A DNA stretch of 64,000 nt, taken from assembly GCF_900105055.1 (NCBI RefSeq), contig NZ_FNTA01000004.1:682001-746000 (forward strand). Direction: 5' to 3'. A model generated the notes under the pieces. That model did not search any database and had not been told where the DNA came from. It was given only the letters and a program-made list of their open reading frames with translations. The stretch is from Amycolatopsis lurida (lineage in GTDB: Bacteria; Actinomycetota; Actinomycetes; Mycobacteriales; Pseudonocardiaceae). The translations under genes were made by a program, and so were the position numbers. This document shows, one piece after another, positions 8,102 to 16,093 of this stretch. How positions within the stretch are numbered: position 1 is the stretch's first letter; the number at the start of each line of letters is the position of its first letter.

Positions 8102-8153
8102 GGGGTCGTGAGTGGCAAGTGTCGTTCTAACGCTCCTTACCACTCACGACCCC
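8102..8153. terminator. Bidirectional hairpin between convergent genes
   Basis: GGGGTCGTGAGTGG at 8102-8115 and its exact complement at 8140-8153 form a 14-bp stem with a 24-base interior that can itself partly pair. It lies midway between the convergent SnoaL-like and AlkD-like genes and should end both transcripts. It belongs in style to the other intergenic palindromes in this window (31.9, 44.5, 48.3 and 57.5 kb). Confidence 0.65.
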
Positions 8154-8191
8154 ACGCGCATTCGCCTTGAGCGCCCAGATCGGACGCTCAG

Positions 8192-8857
8192 TCACGCCTG
8201 CCGTCGCACCATCTCGGCGATCCAGGCGGGCGCGAACGGCGACGTGCAGTTCGGCGGGGTCGGATAGTCCTTGAGCACTTCGAGGCGCTCCCCGATGTCG
8301 ATCGCCCGGGCACGGTGCTCCGCGTGGTCGATCCCGATCTGCGCCAGGCAGTGGTTCATCGCCCACTGCAGGCGGTCCGGCGCGGTCTTCAGCTCCGCTT
8401 CGATGACGTCGAGCAGCCGGGTGAGGTCGAGGCCCTCGGGCTTCTTCGCCACGCGTTCGGTGGTCAGTGCCCAGCCGGCGCTCGCGACCACGGGATCCGG
8501 ATCGGCGGACCACGCCAGGCGCAGCTCTTCGGCGTGCGGGTTCTTCTTGACCACGTAGTTCACGAGCCAGTCGTGCACCTTCGGGGTCCGCGCCTCGCGC
8601 ACCATGCGGTCCAGCTCGTCGCGGTCGAACGCCTTCGGACGGCAGATCAGGAGCGCGAGCAGTTTCGCCGCCGTGTCGTCCGTTTCCCACAGCTCGCGGG
8701 CGAGGTCCTGCTGGGTTTTCAGCCGCTTCGCGATCGCACGAAGCTTGCCGAGGTTCACGCCGTGGTCGTCGCCGTGTTTCTCGTTCACCTGCCGCGCGCG
8801 CGGATCTTCGAGCGCCGCCAGTTCGGCCAGCACCTCGGCCGTCGTCGTCCCGGTCAC
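8192..8857 (-). CDS. DNA alkylation repair protein, AlkD-like
   Basis: The 221-residue all-helical protein matches the AlkD HEAT-repeat family of DNA glycosylases that remove bulky or charged alkylated bases such as 3- and 7-methylpurines. The helices with MVREARTPKVHDWLVNYVV and ADPDPVVASAGWALTTERVA follow the repeat pattern, and the Trp-rich positions match the DNA-facing surface. It lies 62 bases downstream of the TIR/HerA operon on the same strand and could be read through from it, but no functional link is known. It ends at the convergent hairpin at 8102-8153. Confidence 0.8.
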   Translation of the reverse strand: MTGTTTAEVLAELAALEDPRARQVNEKHGDDHGVNLGKLRAIAKRLKTQQDLARELWETDDTAAKLLALLICRPKAFDRDELDRMVREARTPKVHDWLVNYVVKKNPHAEELRLAWSADPDPVVASAGWALTTERVAKKPEGLDLTRLLDVIEAELKTAPDRLQWAMNHCLAQIGIDHAEHRARAIDIGERLEVLKDYPTPPNCTSPFAPAWIAEMVRRQA

Positions 8858-8919
8858 CTGGTCAGCCTACGAGGCGCTCCGGGCGGAGGAGCCGGTCCAC
8901 CCGGAGCGCCGTTTCGACG

Positions 8920-11900
8920 TCAGCCGCGTCGTGCCAGGTCGTCGGCGTGCTCACGCAGGAGCGCGGCGACCCGCGGCCAGCCGACGTTGATCCGCCGGGC
9001 CCAGCCGCGATGCCGCTGCGCGAGCTCCCCCGAGTCGCCGTCCTGGACGGTCAGACCGGTGGCGAAGCCTTCCCGGAGATATCCGCCGTCGGCGACGTCC
9101 AGGACGTCCCGGACCGGCTCCGGCGGCCATCCGCCGTCGGGAACGGGGGAACCGCTCGCCAGCAGGGTGCCGATCGCCCGGTCGCCGAACTCGGCCCGGC
9201 CGCGTTCGGCGAACTCCGCGCGGGCGCGCGAAACCCAGGCCTTGAGCGCGGCACCGTCGAGACCGGACTCGGTGGCGCCCGGCATGGTGCGCGTCTCGAA
9301 GATCGTCAGCCACGCGTCGACCAGTTCCACACTCGGGGCGCCGTCGTCAACGGGCTGGATCCGGGTGCAGAGATCGACGAACGCGCCGGGGTCCTCGGCG
9401 AGGATCCGCTGGAGGCTCCGCGGTTTCCGGTGGTGTTTGAGCGCCGCGTGGAACCGCAGTTCCAGCCGCGCGACCGCGACGTCCGAAGCGCCTGCCTCGG
9501 CCAGGTGGTCCAGCAGCGGCCCCACGTTCGCGACGGCCTTGCGGTCGGGTGCCTCGACGCCGTCGGCGGACGCCTGGAGCAGCACGTCCTCGACCAGAGC
9601 AAGGGGCAAGGACGGCGGTTCGGCCGCGCGCACGGCCAGTGCGAGTGCCTTGACCGCGGCCCACGGCCGGCGCCGCGCGAGTTGGGTGACGAAGAACGAT
9701 TCCCGTCCTTCGGGGAGCGGCCACGGGCCGACGTGCGTCCAGTAGCCCTCGAGGACCGCGTCGTCGGCGGCTTCGAAGAGCGACGGCGCGTGGTCCACCG
9801 GAACGGCGAGGAGGTAGTCGACCAGCCTGTCCTGCTCCTTGAGCTGCGTCGCGACCCCATGCCGCCACTCGTCGCCCTGTGACCGCGCCATCTCGCCCGC
9901 CCAGCCTGCCGCCCAGTCCTCGCGCCCGAGTTCCGCGAGCGCGTCTTCCTGGAGGTCGTCCCCGGCGACCTGGGCCGCGACCACTCCGACCAGCCTGGGC
10001 AGAGCGCTTTCGGCGGCGAGGGCGCTCAGCCCGGCGGCACCGTGTTCGCGCAGGACACCCCCGACCGCGTCCCGGCGAAGACGCCCGATCTCGGCGTCAC
10101 GCGCGTCCGGGTCGAGGGAGTCGCCGCCGTCCAGGTACGGAGCCCGGCCGAACAACAGGCCGTGCCGCCCCGGGTTGACCGCGGGCTCGACCATCTCGGC
10201 GCAGGATTCCAGCCACTGCAGCAATTCCTCCGGCAGCGTCCAGCTCGCGCCGTCGTGATGACGATGCTCGGCGATCACTCCGGTGAGCAGACCCCACAGG
10301 CGGAGACGTTCGTCCGCCGAGAGCCGTTCGGCGTCCAGCCTCGTGAAGGCCTCCACGACGCGATCCCACTGCGCGGTGTTCAGCTCGGGCAGCCGTTCGA
10401 AGAACTCGCACCACCGGTGAGGCCGTTCCGCGAGGGCCGACAGCGCCGAGGCGACCAGCTCGTCTTCGAATTCCGGCCCGTCGACGACGGCGACCGGCGG
10501 CGCCGGGACCGTCCATTCGAGACGGACCTGGGGCCGCTTCGGAGTGGCGAGCAGGTGTCCGCGCGGACCGCGCAGGAGGGCGAGGGCCAGCCGCCAGCCC
10601 GCTTCCGGCGACCGGCGGCCGATCGCCTTGACCAGCTCCGTCCGCTGACCGGCGGGCAGGTCGAGATACGGGTACCACGGCTGCACCAGGGTGATCAGGG
10701 ATTCGAGCGGCTGGTCACCCGTCTCCCGGCCGGGCCGCGTCAGCTCGGCCAGCAGCGAGACGACCATCGGCAACGCGTCGTCGGACCGGCTGACCGTTTC
10801 CAGCGCCGCGATCAACCCGTCGGAGGTACCGCTCAGCGGTGACGGGTCGCTGGTCAGCGCGTGATCGACGGCCCCGAGGAACTCGTGAGGAGCGGCTTCC
10901 GCGAGCAAGGGCAGCACGTCGGCGAGCGACCGCCAGAGCACGCCGTCCGCGTCGTCGTTGGCTTGACCGAGCACTTCGCGGACGAAACGGGTGGCATGGT
11001 CGGCGCACGCGACCCCGCCCGACAGCGTCGTGTCCCCTTCGGAGGCCAGGAGCGCCGCGCTCCGCGCCAGCCCGTGGCGCAGTTCCACCGACCACTTCCG
11101 CCCAGGTTCCCGTTCCGTGAGCACCTTGACGGCTTCCTCGTGCCAGCGCCGCAGATCCTGCGCGCCGAGCCTGCCGTGGAGGAGCGCCCAGGCATCGTGC
11201 GGATCCGCCAGCCGCACGGTGTCACCCGACCGGGCGAGCAGGGGGTCGTCGCCTGCCTCGGACCTGGCGAAGAAGCGCGTGAGCTCGTCGATCTCGCGTC
11301 CGGCGATCGCGGCGATCTCGTCCAGATCGTGCCTCGATCCCGCCGACCACCGGCCGATCAGCAGGAGCGGCGCGGCGAGATCGCGCTCCAGCGGGTTCAC
11401 CCATTTCGGGAGGTCGTCGGCGACGGCCAGTTTCCGGCGCAGGGCGCCGAGACTCAGCCGTGCGATGTCCGCGTAGGCCGTCGCGTCGGCGGGCGGGACT
11501 CCGGCCGCGGCGAACTCCTCGGCCGCCTCGTCACGCGGAATCCCGGGCAGCTCCAACAGATCGGCACCGTCCCGGTCCGGCGTTCTCCGCACCACGACGA
11601 CATGCCCGCCACCGGTGTCCTCCCCCACCTCGACGCCGTCCACCACCGCGACGAAAGGTCCCTCCAGATCGCGGCAATGACGCCAGCCCTGCTCACTGGA
11701 CACGCGGACCGCGCGGAGACCCGGCCGCTGGGCCGCCACCGCGGTCGCGACGAACGCCGCGGCCTCGGTCCGGCTGACGGCGTAGACGGGCAGGACCGAC
11801 GGTGCGGCGTCCAGCCAACCGCAGAGCCGGTCCGTTTCGCGGGCCCGGCCGAGTACCGGGAGGGCCTCGGGCAGCACGGGAAGCGTCTCGTTCCGCCAGG

Positions 11901-12303
11901 ATTCGAGCCACTCCCCCAGGTCTTCGAGGCCCTGCACGACACCGATGCCCAGCTCCGGGGCGATCCGGATCAGTTCGATGACCAGCCCCGCGGTGTCCTG
12001 TTCCGCCGTGCGTCCGCCGAGCCGCCGGTACCGCAGGCGGGCGAAGCCGGCGATTTCGGACGGCAGTTCGCTTTCCCCGGGCATGACGGCGTCGTCGACG
12101 AGGACCGGGACGATCTTCTTCCCGAGCCGCAGTGCTTCGGCGATCTCCTCCTGGGCCCCGTCGTCCAGCCCCTCGGCGCCGATCGGCACCACCAGGACGG
12201 ACGCGGAGCCGCCGGACCGGACGACCCGGTCCCTTCCGAACACGTGACCGAGACTCCGGCCGAGACCGTCACCTTCCCGGGCGGTGATGAAGATTCCTGC
12301 CAT
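8920..12303 (-). CDS. TIR-like head, degenerate STAND-like NTPase, helical tail
   Basis: The 1127-residue protein starts at ATG 12303 with a shortened TIR-like domain (about 1-125): GIFITAREGDG, SVLVVPIGAEG and IVPVLVDDAVMP match TIR strands A, D and E, but the segment that normally carries the catalytic Glu is eroded. The next region begins VLGRARETDRLCGWLDAA, the usual opening of STAND NTPases, but the Walker A position reads VYAVSRTEAAAF with no GxxxxGK[ST]. VAVVDGVEVG is a Walker B remnant. The remaining 750 residues are helical and rich in Trp, Leu and Ala. I infer a scaffold or sensor rather than an enzyme. It is the last gene of the TIR/HerA operon, 53 bases after the HerA gene. Confidence 0.65.
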   Translation of the reverse strand: MAGIFITAREGDGLGRSLGHVFGRDRVVRSGGSASVLVVPIGAEGLDDGAQEEIAEALRLGKKIVPVLVDDAVMPGESELPSEIAGFARLRYRRLGGRTAEQDTAGLVIELIRIAPELGIGVVQGLEDLGEWLESWRNETLPVLPEALPVLGRARETDRLCGWLDAAPSVLPVYAVSRTEAAAFVATAVAAQRPGLRAVRVSSEQGWRHCRDLEGPFVAVVDGVEVGEDTGGGHVVVVRRTPDRDGADLLELPGIPRDEAAEEFAAAGVPPADATAYADIARLSLGALRRKLAVADDLPKWVNPLERDLAAPLLLIGRWSAGSRHDLDEIAAIAGREIDELTRFFARSEAGDDPLLARSGDTVRLADPHDAWALLHGRLGAQDLRRWHEEAVKVLTEREPGRKWSVELRHGLARSAALLASEGDTTLSGGVACADHATRFVREVLGQANDDADGVLWRSLADVLPLLAEAAPHEFLGAVDHALTSDPSPLSGTSDGLIAALETVSRSDDALPMVVSLLAELTRPGRETGDQPLESLITLVQPWYPYLDLPAGQRTELVKAIGRRSPEAGWRLALALLRGPRGHLLATPKRPQVRLEWTVPAPPVAVVDGPEFEDELVASALSALAERPHRWCEFFERLPELNTAQWDRVVEAFTRLDAERLSADERLRLWGLLTGVIAEHRHHDGASWTLPEELLQWLESCAEMVEPAVNPGRHGLLFGRAPYLDGGDSLDPDARDAEIGRLRRDAVGGVLREHGAAGLSALAAESALPRLVGVVAAQVAGDDLQEDALAELGREDWAAGWAGEMARSQGDEWRHGVATQLKEQDRLVDYLLAVPVDHAPSLFEAADDAVLEGYWTHVGPWPLPEGRESFFVTQLARRRPWAAVKALALAVRAAEPPSLPLALVEDVLLQASADGVEAPDRKAVANVGPLLDHLAEAGASDVAVARLELRFHAALKHHRKPRSLQRILAEDPGAFVDLCTRIQPVDDGAPSVELVDAWLTIFETRTMPGATESGLDGAALKAWVSRARAEFAERGRAEFGDRAIGTLLASGSPVPDGGWPPEPVRDVLDVADGGYLREGFATGLTVQDGDSGELAQRHRGWARRINVGWPRVAALLREHADDLARRG

Positions 12304-12356
12304 GATGCGAAATCCTTTCCAGCGAGCACAGTTGCTGAGGTGTACGGGCCGTGGTT

Positions 12357-15300
12357 TCACTCGGCTTCACGGCGGGCGCGGGCGAGCACCTCCTCGACGC
12401 TGAGCGGGCTGGCCGGATGGTGGGTGAGGCACAGCGGGGTGGTCACCCGCTGGAAGCCGAACGCCTCCCCCGACACGTAGAACTGGGCGCGTTCCAGTCG
12501 CGAGATGTCGTCGACGGGACTGCCCTTGGCCCTGGCGAGTTCGTTGGCGGCGGCGATCTGGGCCGGACTGTTGAGCCTGCCGAAGAACTGCGTCATCGCG
12601 TTGCCGACGACCTGGTTGTGCAGTCCCTTGGGCGCCTGGGTGGCGAACAGCAGGCCCAAGCCGTATTTCCGGGCCTGCGAGGCGAGCACGATGGTGCTGC
12701 GGGTGCTCGCGGTGAGCGTCCCCGACGCGGCGAGCATCTGCGCCTCGTCCATGACGAAGAGCGCGCCGAGTGGCCGGTCGCCCGCCGGATTCCGTTTGGC
12801 CCAGGCGAAAAGTTCCATCTGGAGCTGGTTGACGAAGTTCTGCCGCTGTTTCTCCGAAGGCAGCCCGACGAAACTGATGACCGAAACCCTCGCTCGCTTG
12901 CCTTCCCCGGGAGCGAGCAGGAGCGCCGGGTCGACGGGCTCGCCACCGCCCGCCAACAGGGGGTCGTTGACCATGGAGGCCTTCAGCAGTTCGGCCAGCT
13001 CGGCCGCCCGCTTCCGCCCGTCGTTCAAGGTGCTCACCCCGTCGGGCAGGTCTTCGAGCACCTCGATGAGTTCGGGCAGGCTCCGTGACCCGGTACGGGC
13101 GTGGTGCACCACGGCCTGCCGCAGCACCGCGAGCCCGACGGTGGTCTTCGCCGTGCCGCCGGTGAGCTTCACCTGGGGAGCGAGCGTCGCCACCGCGACC
13201 TCGACGGCCGCGTTGAACTCGTCCTCGTCGTCGAGGACACCGGCGAAATCGGGCAACGGCTGGAACGCGAGCGGCCGCCCTCCCGCCCGTCCCGGCGTCC
13301 ACACGACGACGTCGGTCTCGGCCAGATACCGCTTGGCGAGCTCGGCGTCGTCAGCTCCCCACGCCTCGGGCGGCTCCGGCCAGGCGTCCCCGAGCCGGGC
13401 GAGGTCGTTGTTCGGATCCAGCACGATCGCCGAAACACCCTGCAGCGCGCATTCCTCCACGATCCGCCGCAGCAGTACCGTCTTCCCGGAGCCCGAACCC
13501 GCGAACACCGCGGCGTGCTTGCGCAAGGCCGCCAGTTCGATCCTGACCGGTTTCCCGCTGCCGCTCACGGCGCCCAGGGTGATCTCCCCCTCGACGGCCG
13601 GGGCGTGCGCCTCACCGGATCCGGGGGCGGCTCGGGGAAGGGGCTCGGGCAGGACTTCCGCCAGGAGTTCCGACCGTCCGGCGGGGCGCCGGTCGACGAG
13701 CCACTCGTGGAGTTCCCGGCTGCCCTCGGCGAACATCTTGTCCAGCGCCCAGAACGTGCGGATGTCCGCATCGGACAGTTCGCGTGCCCGGCCACCGTCC
13801 TTCTTGAACGCCTTGAGTTCCGCTTGGGTCTTGACCCCTCGCGACCAAGCCAGATTGCGGATCACGACCAGGTGCCGGTTCTCGGCTCCCTTGCGCACTC
13901 CGGCCGCCGAACGCGCCTTGCGGAACCGATGCAGCACGGCGACGGGATTCGGCGCCGCGATGGCGCGGAACGCCCAGTGCTCCTCCAGATCGGAGGCCTC
14001 GTCCACCGTGCGGGTGAGCCAGGCGTGCAGTTCGTTCCGGTCGCTCTTGGCCCCGTAAACCCATTCCAGGTTGTCGTCGCCGACCTCGGTGATCCATCCC
14101 CGGAGTGCCGCGGCCAGCAGGCGGGGCATCACCTTGTCCTCGACCTTCGGATCCAGCAGAGCCGATGGGTCGGCCTCCGATCGAAGCTCCTCGAACCGTT
14201 TGTCCAGTTCCACGAACCGATCGGCGGCCATCGCCGGACGCGGCGGCGTGGCCGACCGCCCGCCGCCTTCGTCGAACGTGGTCAGCTCGGTGATCCGGCC
14301 GGCCCGGACGCAGGCGTCGATATGCGCGCCGATCCGCTTCAGCACGTCTCGCGGGGACATCTCCTCCCACTCCCCGTCGAACGCGGACGGCGACACCGGC
14401 CAGGTGGGGTGCGGCGGCACGAAGTTCATCGCCTCGTAAGCGACTCCGAGTCGCTTCTCCACCAAAGCCCTGCCGACTTCGGCGTCCCTCACCCTGCCGA
14501 GGATCAGGGCTTCCCGGAAGCGATCCGGAACGGTGTCGGTGGCCTTCTCCTTGAGCAGTTCCCACGTGCCGGGGAGGCAGGCGAGCACCGTCATGGTCCG
14601 TTTCGTCGCCTCCCGCAACCCCATCAGCCCGTCCGCGATCTGCGCGACGAGCAAGTCCTGTTCGTCGCTGTCCCGCACTTTCTGGAAGCTCACCGCGGAA
14701 CGAGCCACCAGGGTGTCGAGCTGGTCGACGGCGATCACGATCGGGCCGGTGAGCGCGAGCAACCGCGTGATGTTCCTGACCTGGGTCTTCGCGGACTTGG
14801 GGTCCGAGCGGATCCCCCATTTGCGGCGGTCCCCGGCTTTCGACTCCGGGAACACGCCGAGGTAGTCGTCCCCGACGTAGTTCTTGCTCGGATCCTCGCT
14901 CGCGTAGAGCACCAGAGCCCGTGCCGTGTCGGCGCATTCCCTGGCGACGTCCCGATCGAAGGCGCGCAGGCCCTCGACGAACGTGTCCACGTCACCCCTC
15001 GACAGACCACGCCCGTCCAGGATCTTCTTCGTGACGTTCGCGTCGATGCTCGCGCGGAGACAGACTCGACGGAGAAAGCTGGTGAGCTGCGGTACGCCGG
15101 AGCCGTCGAGCCGCGAAAGGCCCCGGCGCATCGCCTCCGCGGTGTTCTCCCAGAACGCGTCGCCCGCCGTGAGGTCGTTGAGGAAGAAGTAACCGCGGGC
15201 GCCATGGGCCTGTTTGCGGACCAGACCGAGCAGGTGGGTCTTGCCCACGCCTTTCTTCCCTTGGAGGACCAGCCCGATCGGGCTCGGGCCGTCGCTGGCG

Positions 15301-15443
15301 ACGGCCTCCTTGATCCCCGCGCTGACCTCCGTCAGGACGCCGGTGTGCAGGCCGTCGACGTGGTACGGCGAATCACGCCACACGTGATCGGGTGTGTCGG
15401 CCCAGTCGAAGCGCAGCGCCGCGAGCGCGCTCAGCTCGTCCAT
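12357..15443 (-). CDS. AAA ATPase fused to HerA/FtsK-type ATPase
   Basis: The 1028-residue protein joins two P-loop ATPases. The N-terminal AAA module (about 25-350) has Walker A GKKGVGKT (62-69) and Walker B-like IVIAVDQLD (about 235-243). A helical linker follows. The C-terminal module (about 615-1020) is HerA-like: Walker A AGSGSGKT (648-655), the IVLDPNND strand and a DEAQ box (899-902) followed by a sensor-like LLFATQAPKG. HerA-type motors translocate on DNA and partner nucleases or effectors in several defence systems. No nuclease domain is visible here. The ATG overlaps the winged-helix gene's stop (ATGA); a GTG one codon earlier is possible. It is probably the motor of the five-gene operon. 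Confidence 0.85.
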   Translation of the reverse strand: MDELSALAALRFDWADTPDHVWRDSPYHVDGLHTGVLTEVSAGIKEAVASDGPSPIGLVLQGKKGVGKTHLLGLVRKQAHGARGYFFLNDLTAGDAFWENTAEAMRRGLSRLDGSGVPQLTSFLRRVCLRASIDANVTKKILDGRGLSRGDVDTFVEGLRAFDRDVARECADTARALVLYASEDPSKNYVGDDYLGVFPESKAGDRRKWGIRSDPKSAKTQVRNITRLLALTGPIVIAVDQLDTLVARSAVSFQKVRDSDEQDLLVAQIADGLMGLREATKRTMTVLACLPGTWELLKEKATDTVPDRFREALILGRVRDAEVGRALVEKRLGVAYEAMNFVPPHPTWPVSPSAFDGEWEEMSPRDVLKRIGAHIDACVRAGRITELTTFDEGGGRSATPPRPAMAADRFVELDKRFEELRSEADPSALLDPKVEDKVMPRLLAAALRGWITEVGDDNLEWVYGAKSDRNELHAWLTRTVDEASDLEEHWAFRAIAAPNPVAVLHRFRKARSAAGVRKGAENRHLVVIRNLAWSRGVKTQAELKAFKKDGGRARELSDADIRTFWALDKMFAEGSRELHEWLVDRRPAGRSELLAEVLPEPLPRAAPGSGEAHAPAVEGEITLGAVSGSGKPVRIELAALRKHAAVFAGSGSGKTVLLRRIVEECALQGVSAIVLDPNNDLARLGDAWPEPPEAWGADDAELAKRYLAETDVVVWTPGRAGGRPLAFQPLPDFAGVLDDEDEFNAAVEVAVATLAPQVKLTGGTAKTTVGLAVLRQAVVHHARTGSRSLPELIEVLEDLPDGVSTLNDGRKRAAELAELLKASMVNDPLLAGGGEPVDPALLLAPGEGKRARVSVISFVGLPSEKQRQNFVNQLQMELFAWAKRNPAGDRPLGALFVMDEAQMLAASGTLTASTRSTIVLASQARKYGLGLLFATQAPKGLHNQVVGNAMTQFFGRLNSPAQIAAANELARAKGSPVDDISRLERAQFYVSGEAFGFQRVTTPLCLTHHPASPLSVEEVLARARREAE

Positions 15444-16069
15444 CACGGCGCCTCGATCGAGATCAGATGGTTGTCCTCACCGCCGACGCGGACCGCCGCC
15501 GCGTGGTCGGCGGCGGTGAGCGCCTTGCGATTCGATTCCGGCACGAGGTCCGCCTGTCCCGACCGGCTGAGTTCCTTCAGCACCGAGTCTACGTCCACAG
15601 TGGACGCTTCGCCGAGCATCGGCCGCAGTTCCACCAGCGCGACCCAGTCCCGGGGCGAACGGGCGAGTTTGCGATAGGCGATCCGGATCCGGCTCTCGAT
15701 CTCCTCCGCCGTCAGGTCGACGTCGGGCATGAAGAGGTCGGCGAGCCGGAGCTTCTCCCTCCGGAGGTGTCTGCCGAGCCCGCCGAGCACGACATACAGG
15801 GCGCTGCCCAGGCTGCTCCGGGGCCTCGGCGCCTCTTCCTGGCTCAATTCCTCCTCGCACCAGGCCCAGCCACGCTCGGTCAGCTCGTGGAAGTAGGGAC
15901 GCCCGCGCTTCTCGCTGGCCACCAGGTCGAGGCCGTTGAGCTGACGGCGTTCCTCACCGTCGAGGGCGAAGCCGACGATCTCACGCAGCTCCGGGTTCGA
16001 CACCTCGCGGGCGACCACCATCAGCGCCAGCATCGCCGCGGTCTGCTTCTGTCCCAATCGATCCGTCAT
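15443..16069 (-). CDS. Winged-helix protein of the TIR/HerA operon
   Basis: The 208-residue product has an N-terminal MarR/PadR-like winged helix (about 5-85: TAAMLALMVVAREVSNPELREIV and GRPYFHELTERGWAWCEEEL) and a second winged-helix-like segment at about 140-208 ending AVRVGGEDNHLISIEAP. Proteins with this plan accompany actinobacterial NTPase conflict systems, where they may act as adaptors or DNA binders; function is inferred. It is translationally coupled to the AAA-HerA gene by ATGA and starts 24 bases after the ParA-like gene. Confidence 0.7.
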   Translation of the reverse strand: MTDRLGQKQTAAMLALMVVAREVSNPELREIVGFALDGEERRQLNGLDLVASEKRGRPYFHELTERGWAWCEEELSQEEAPRPRSSLGSALYVVLGGLGRHLRREKLRLADLFMPDVDLTAEEIESRIRIAYRKLARSPRDWVALVELRPMLGEASTVDVDSVLKELSRSGQADLVPESNRKALTAADHAAAVRVGGEDNHLISIEAP

Positions 16070-16093
16070 CCGTGATCCTTCCGTACCTGGTTG

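Noticed and set aside
10861-12480. Plus-strand frame opposite the TIR-like/dead-STAND gene
   Set aside because: Antisense shadow crossing a gene boundary, without a plausible start.
13101-15677. Long open frame on the plus strand opposite the AAA-HerA gene
   Set aside because: It is the antisense shadow of a strongly supported gene, is Arg/Pro/Gly-rich, and matches no fold; long shadows are normal at this GC content.
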